This document shows, piece by piece, positions 37,922 to 37,922 of a stretch of DNA of 37,922 nucleotides. Both the position numbers and the translations under genes were made by a program. How positions within the stretch are numbered: position 1 is the first letter of the stretch; every line of letters begins with the position of its first letter. The notes beneath the pieces are model-generated. The model searched no databases. It saw only the letters and a list, made by a program, of their open reading frames with translations, and had not been told where the DNA came from. This DNA is from Candidatus Woesearchaeota archaeon (GTDB lineage: Archaea > Nanobdellota > Nanobdellia > Woesearchaeales > ARS49): assembly GCA_023266895.1 (NCBI GenBank), contig JAHFOI010000002.1:1-37922 (forward strand), given 5' to 3'.

Positions 37922-37922
37922 A

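Overview
The window is almost entirely one gene. A single uninterrupted reading frame on the minus strand runs from a TAA stop at 1799-1801 up to the right edge (37921) and is still open there. At least 12,040 codons are visible and the N-terminus lies outside the window. A GTG at 37694-37696 could be taken for the start, but 75 more sense codons precede it without a stop. Below, residues are numbered from the first complete codon in the window (37919-37921 = residue 1).

Organism: the only other gene (391-1728, plus strand) has a textbook archaeal promoter. A TTTATAAA box is centred about 26 nt before the ATG, purine-rich sequence lies before it, there is no Shine-Dalgarno, and T-tracts follow the stop. 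This suggests an archaeon, and the giant multidomain gene plus the small unnamed neighbour would fit a DPANN-type lineage. Giant genes are also known from bacterial Omnitrophota, so the assignment is inference, not proof.

Layout, left to right: three perfect 40-bp tandem repeats (1-120); a non-coding stretch with small hairpins; the archaeal-type promoter; a 445-aa gene of unknown function; a 70-bp convergent gap; then the giant gene. In protein order (right to left on the map) the giant protein holds: a beta-rich N-terminal part; a long Ala/Gln/Lys coiled coil; a SecA-like DEAD/helicase motor; two ADP-ribosyltransferase-like (ART) domains; two tandem HELDH zincin modules, each with hydrophobic segments; an HD hydrolase; FHA-1; a calcineurin-like phosphoesterase; a small protein kinase; CxxC module 1; a SpoIIE/PPM phosphatase; CxxC module 2; FHA-2; an anthrax lethal factor-like zincin; unknown domain A; FHA-3; a hydrophobic pair; a helical region; about 1,300 residues of beta-strand repeats; CxxC module 3; a third ART-like domain; a helical region; and unknown domain B, a diverged copy of A, at the C-terminus.

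How it may work together (inference): one chain combines a phospho-signalling set (kinase, PPM phosphatase, three FHA readers, HD and metallophosphoesterase) with an effector set (three ARTs, three zincins) and a motor, joined by Pro/Gln/Thr linkers, hydrophobic segments and a long beta-repeat stalk. This looks like a membrane-linked, self-regulated multi-effector protein for cell-cell interaction. Several modules arose by internal duplication; FHA-1 and FHA-2 are still nearly identical over long DNA blocks.
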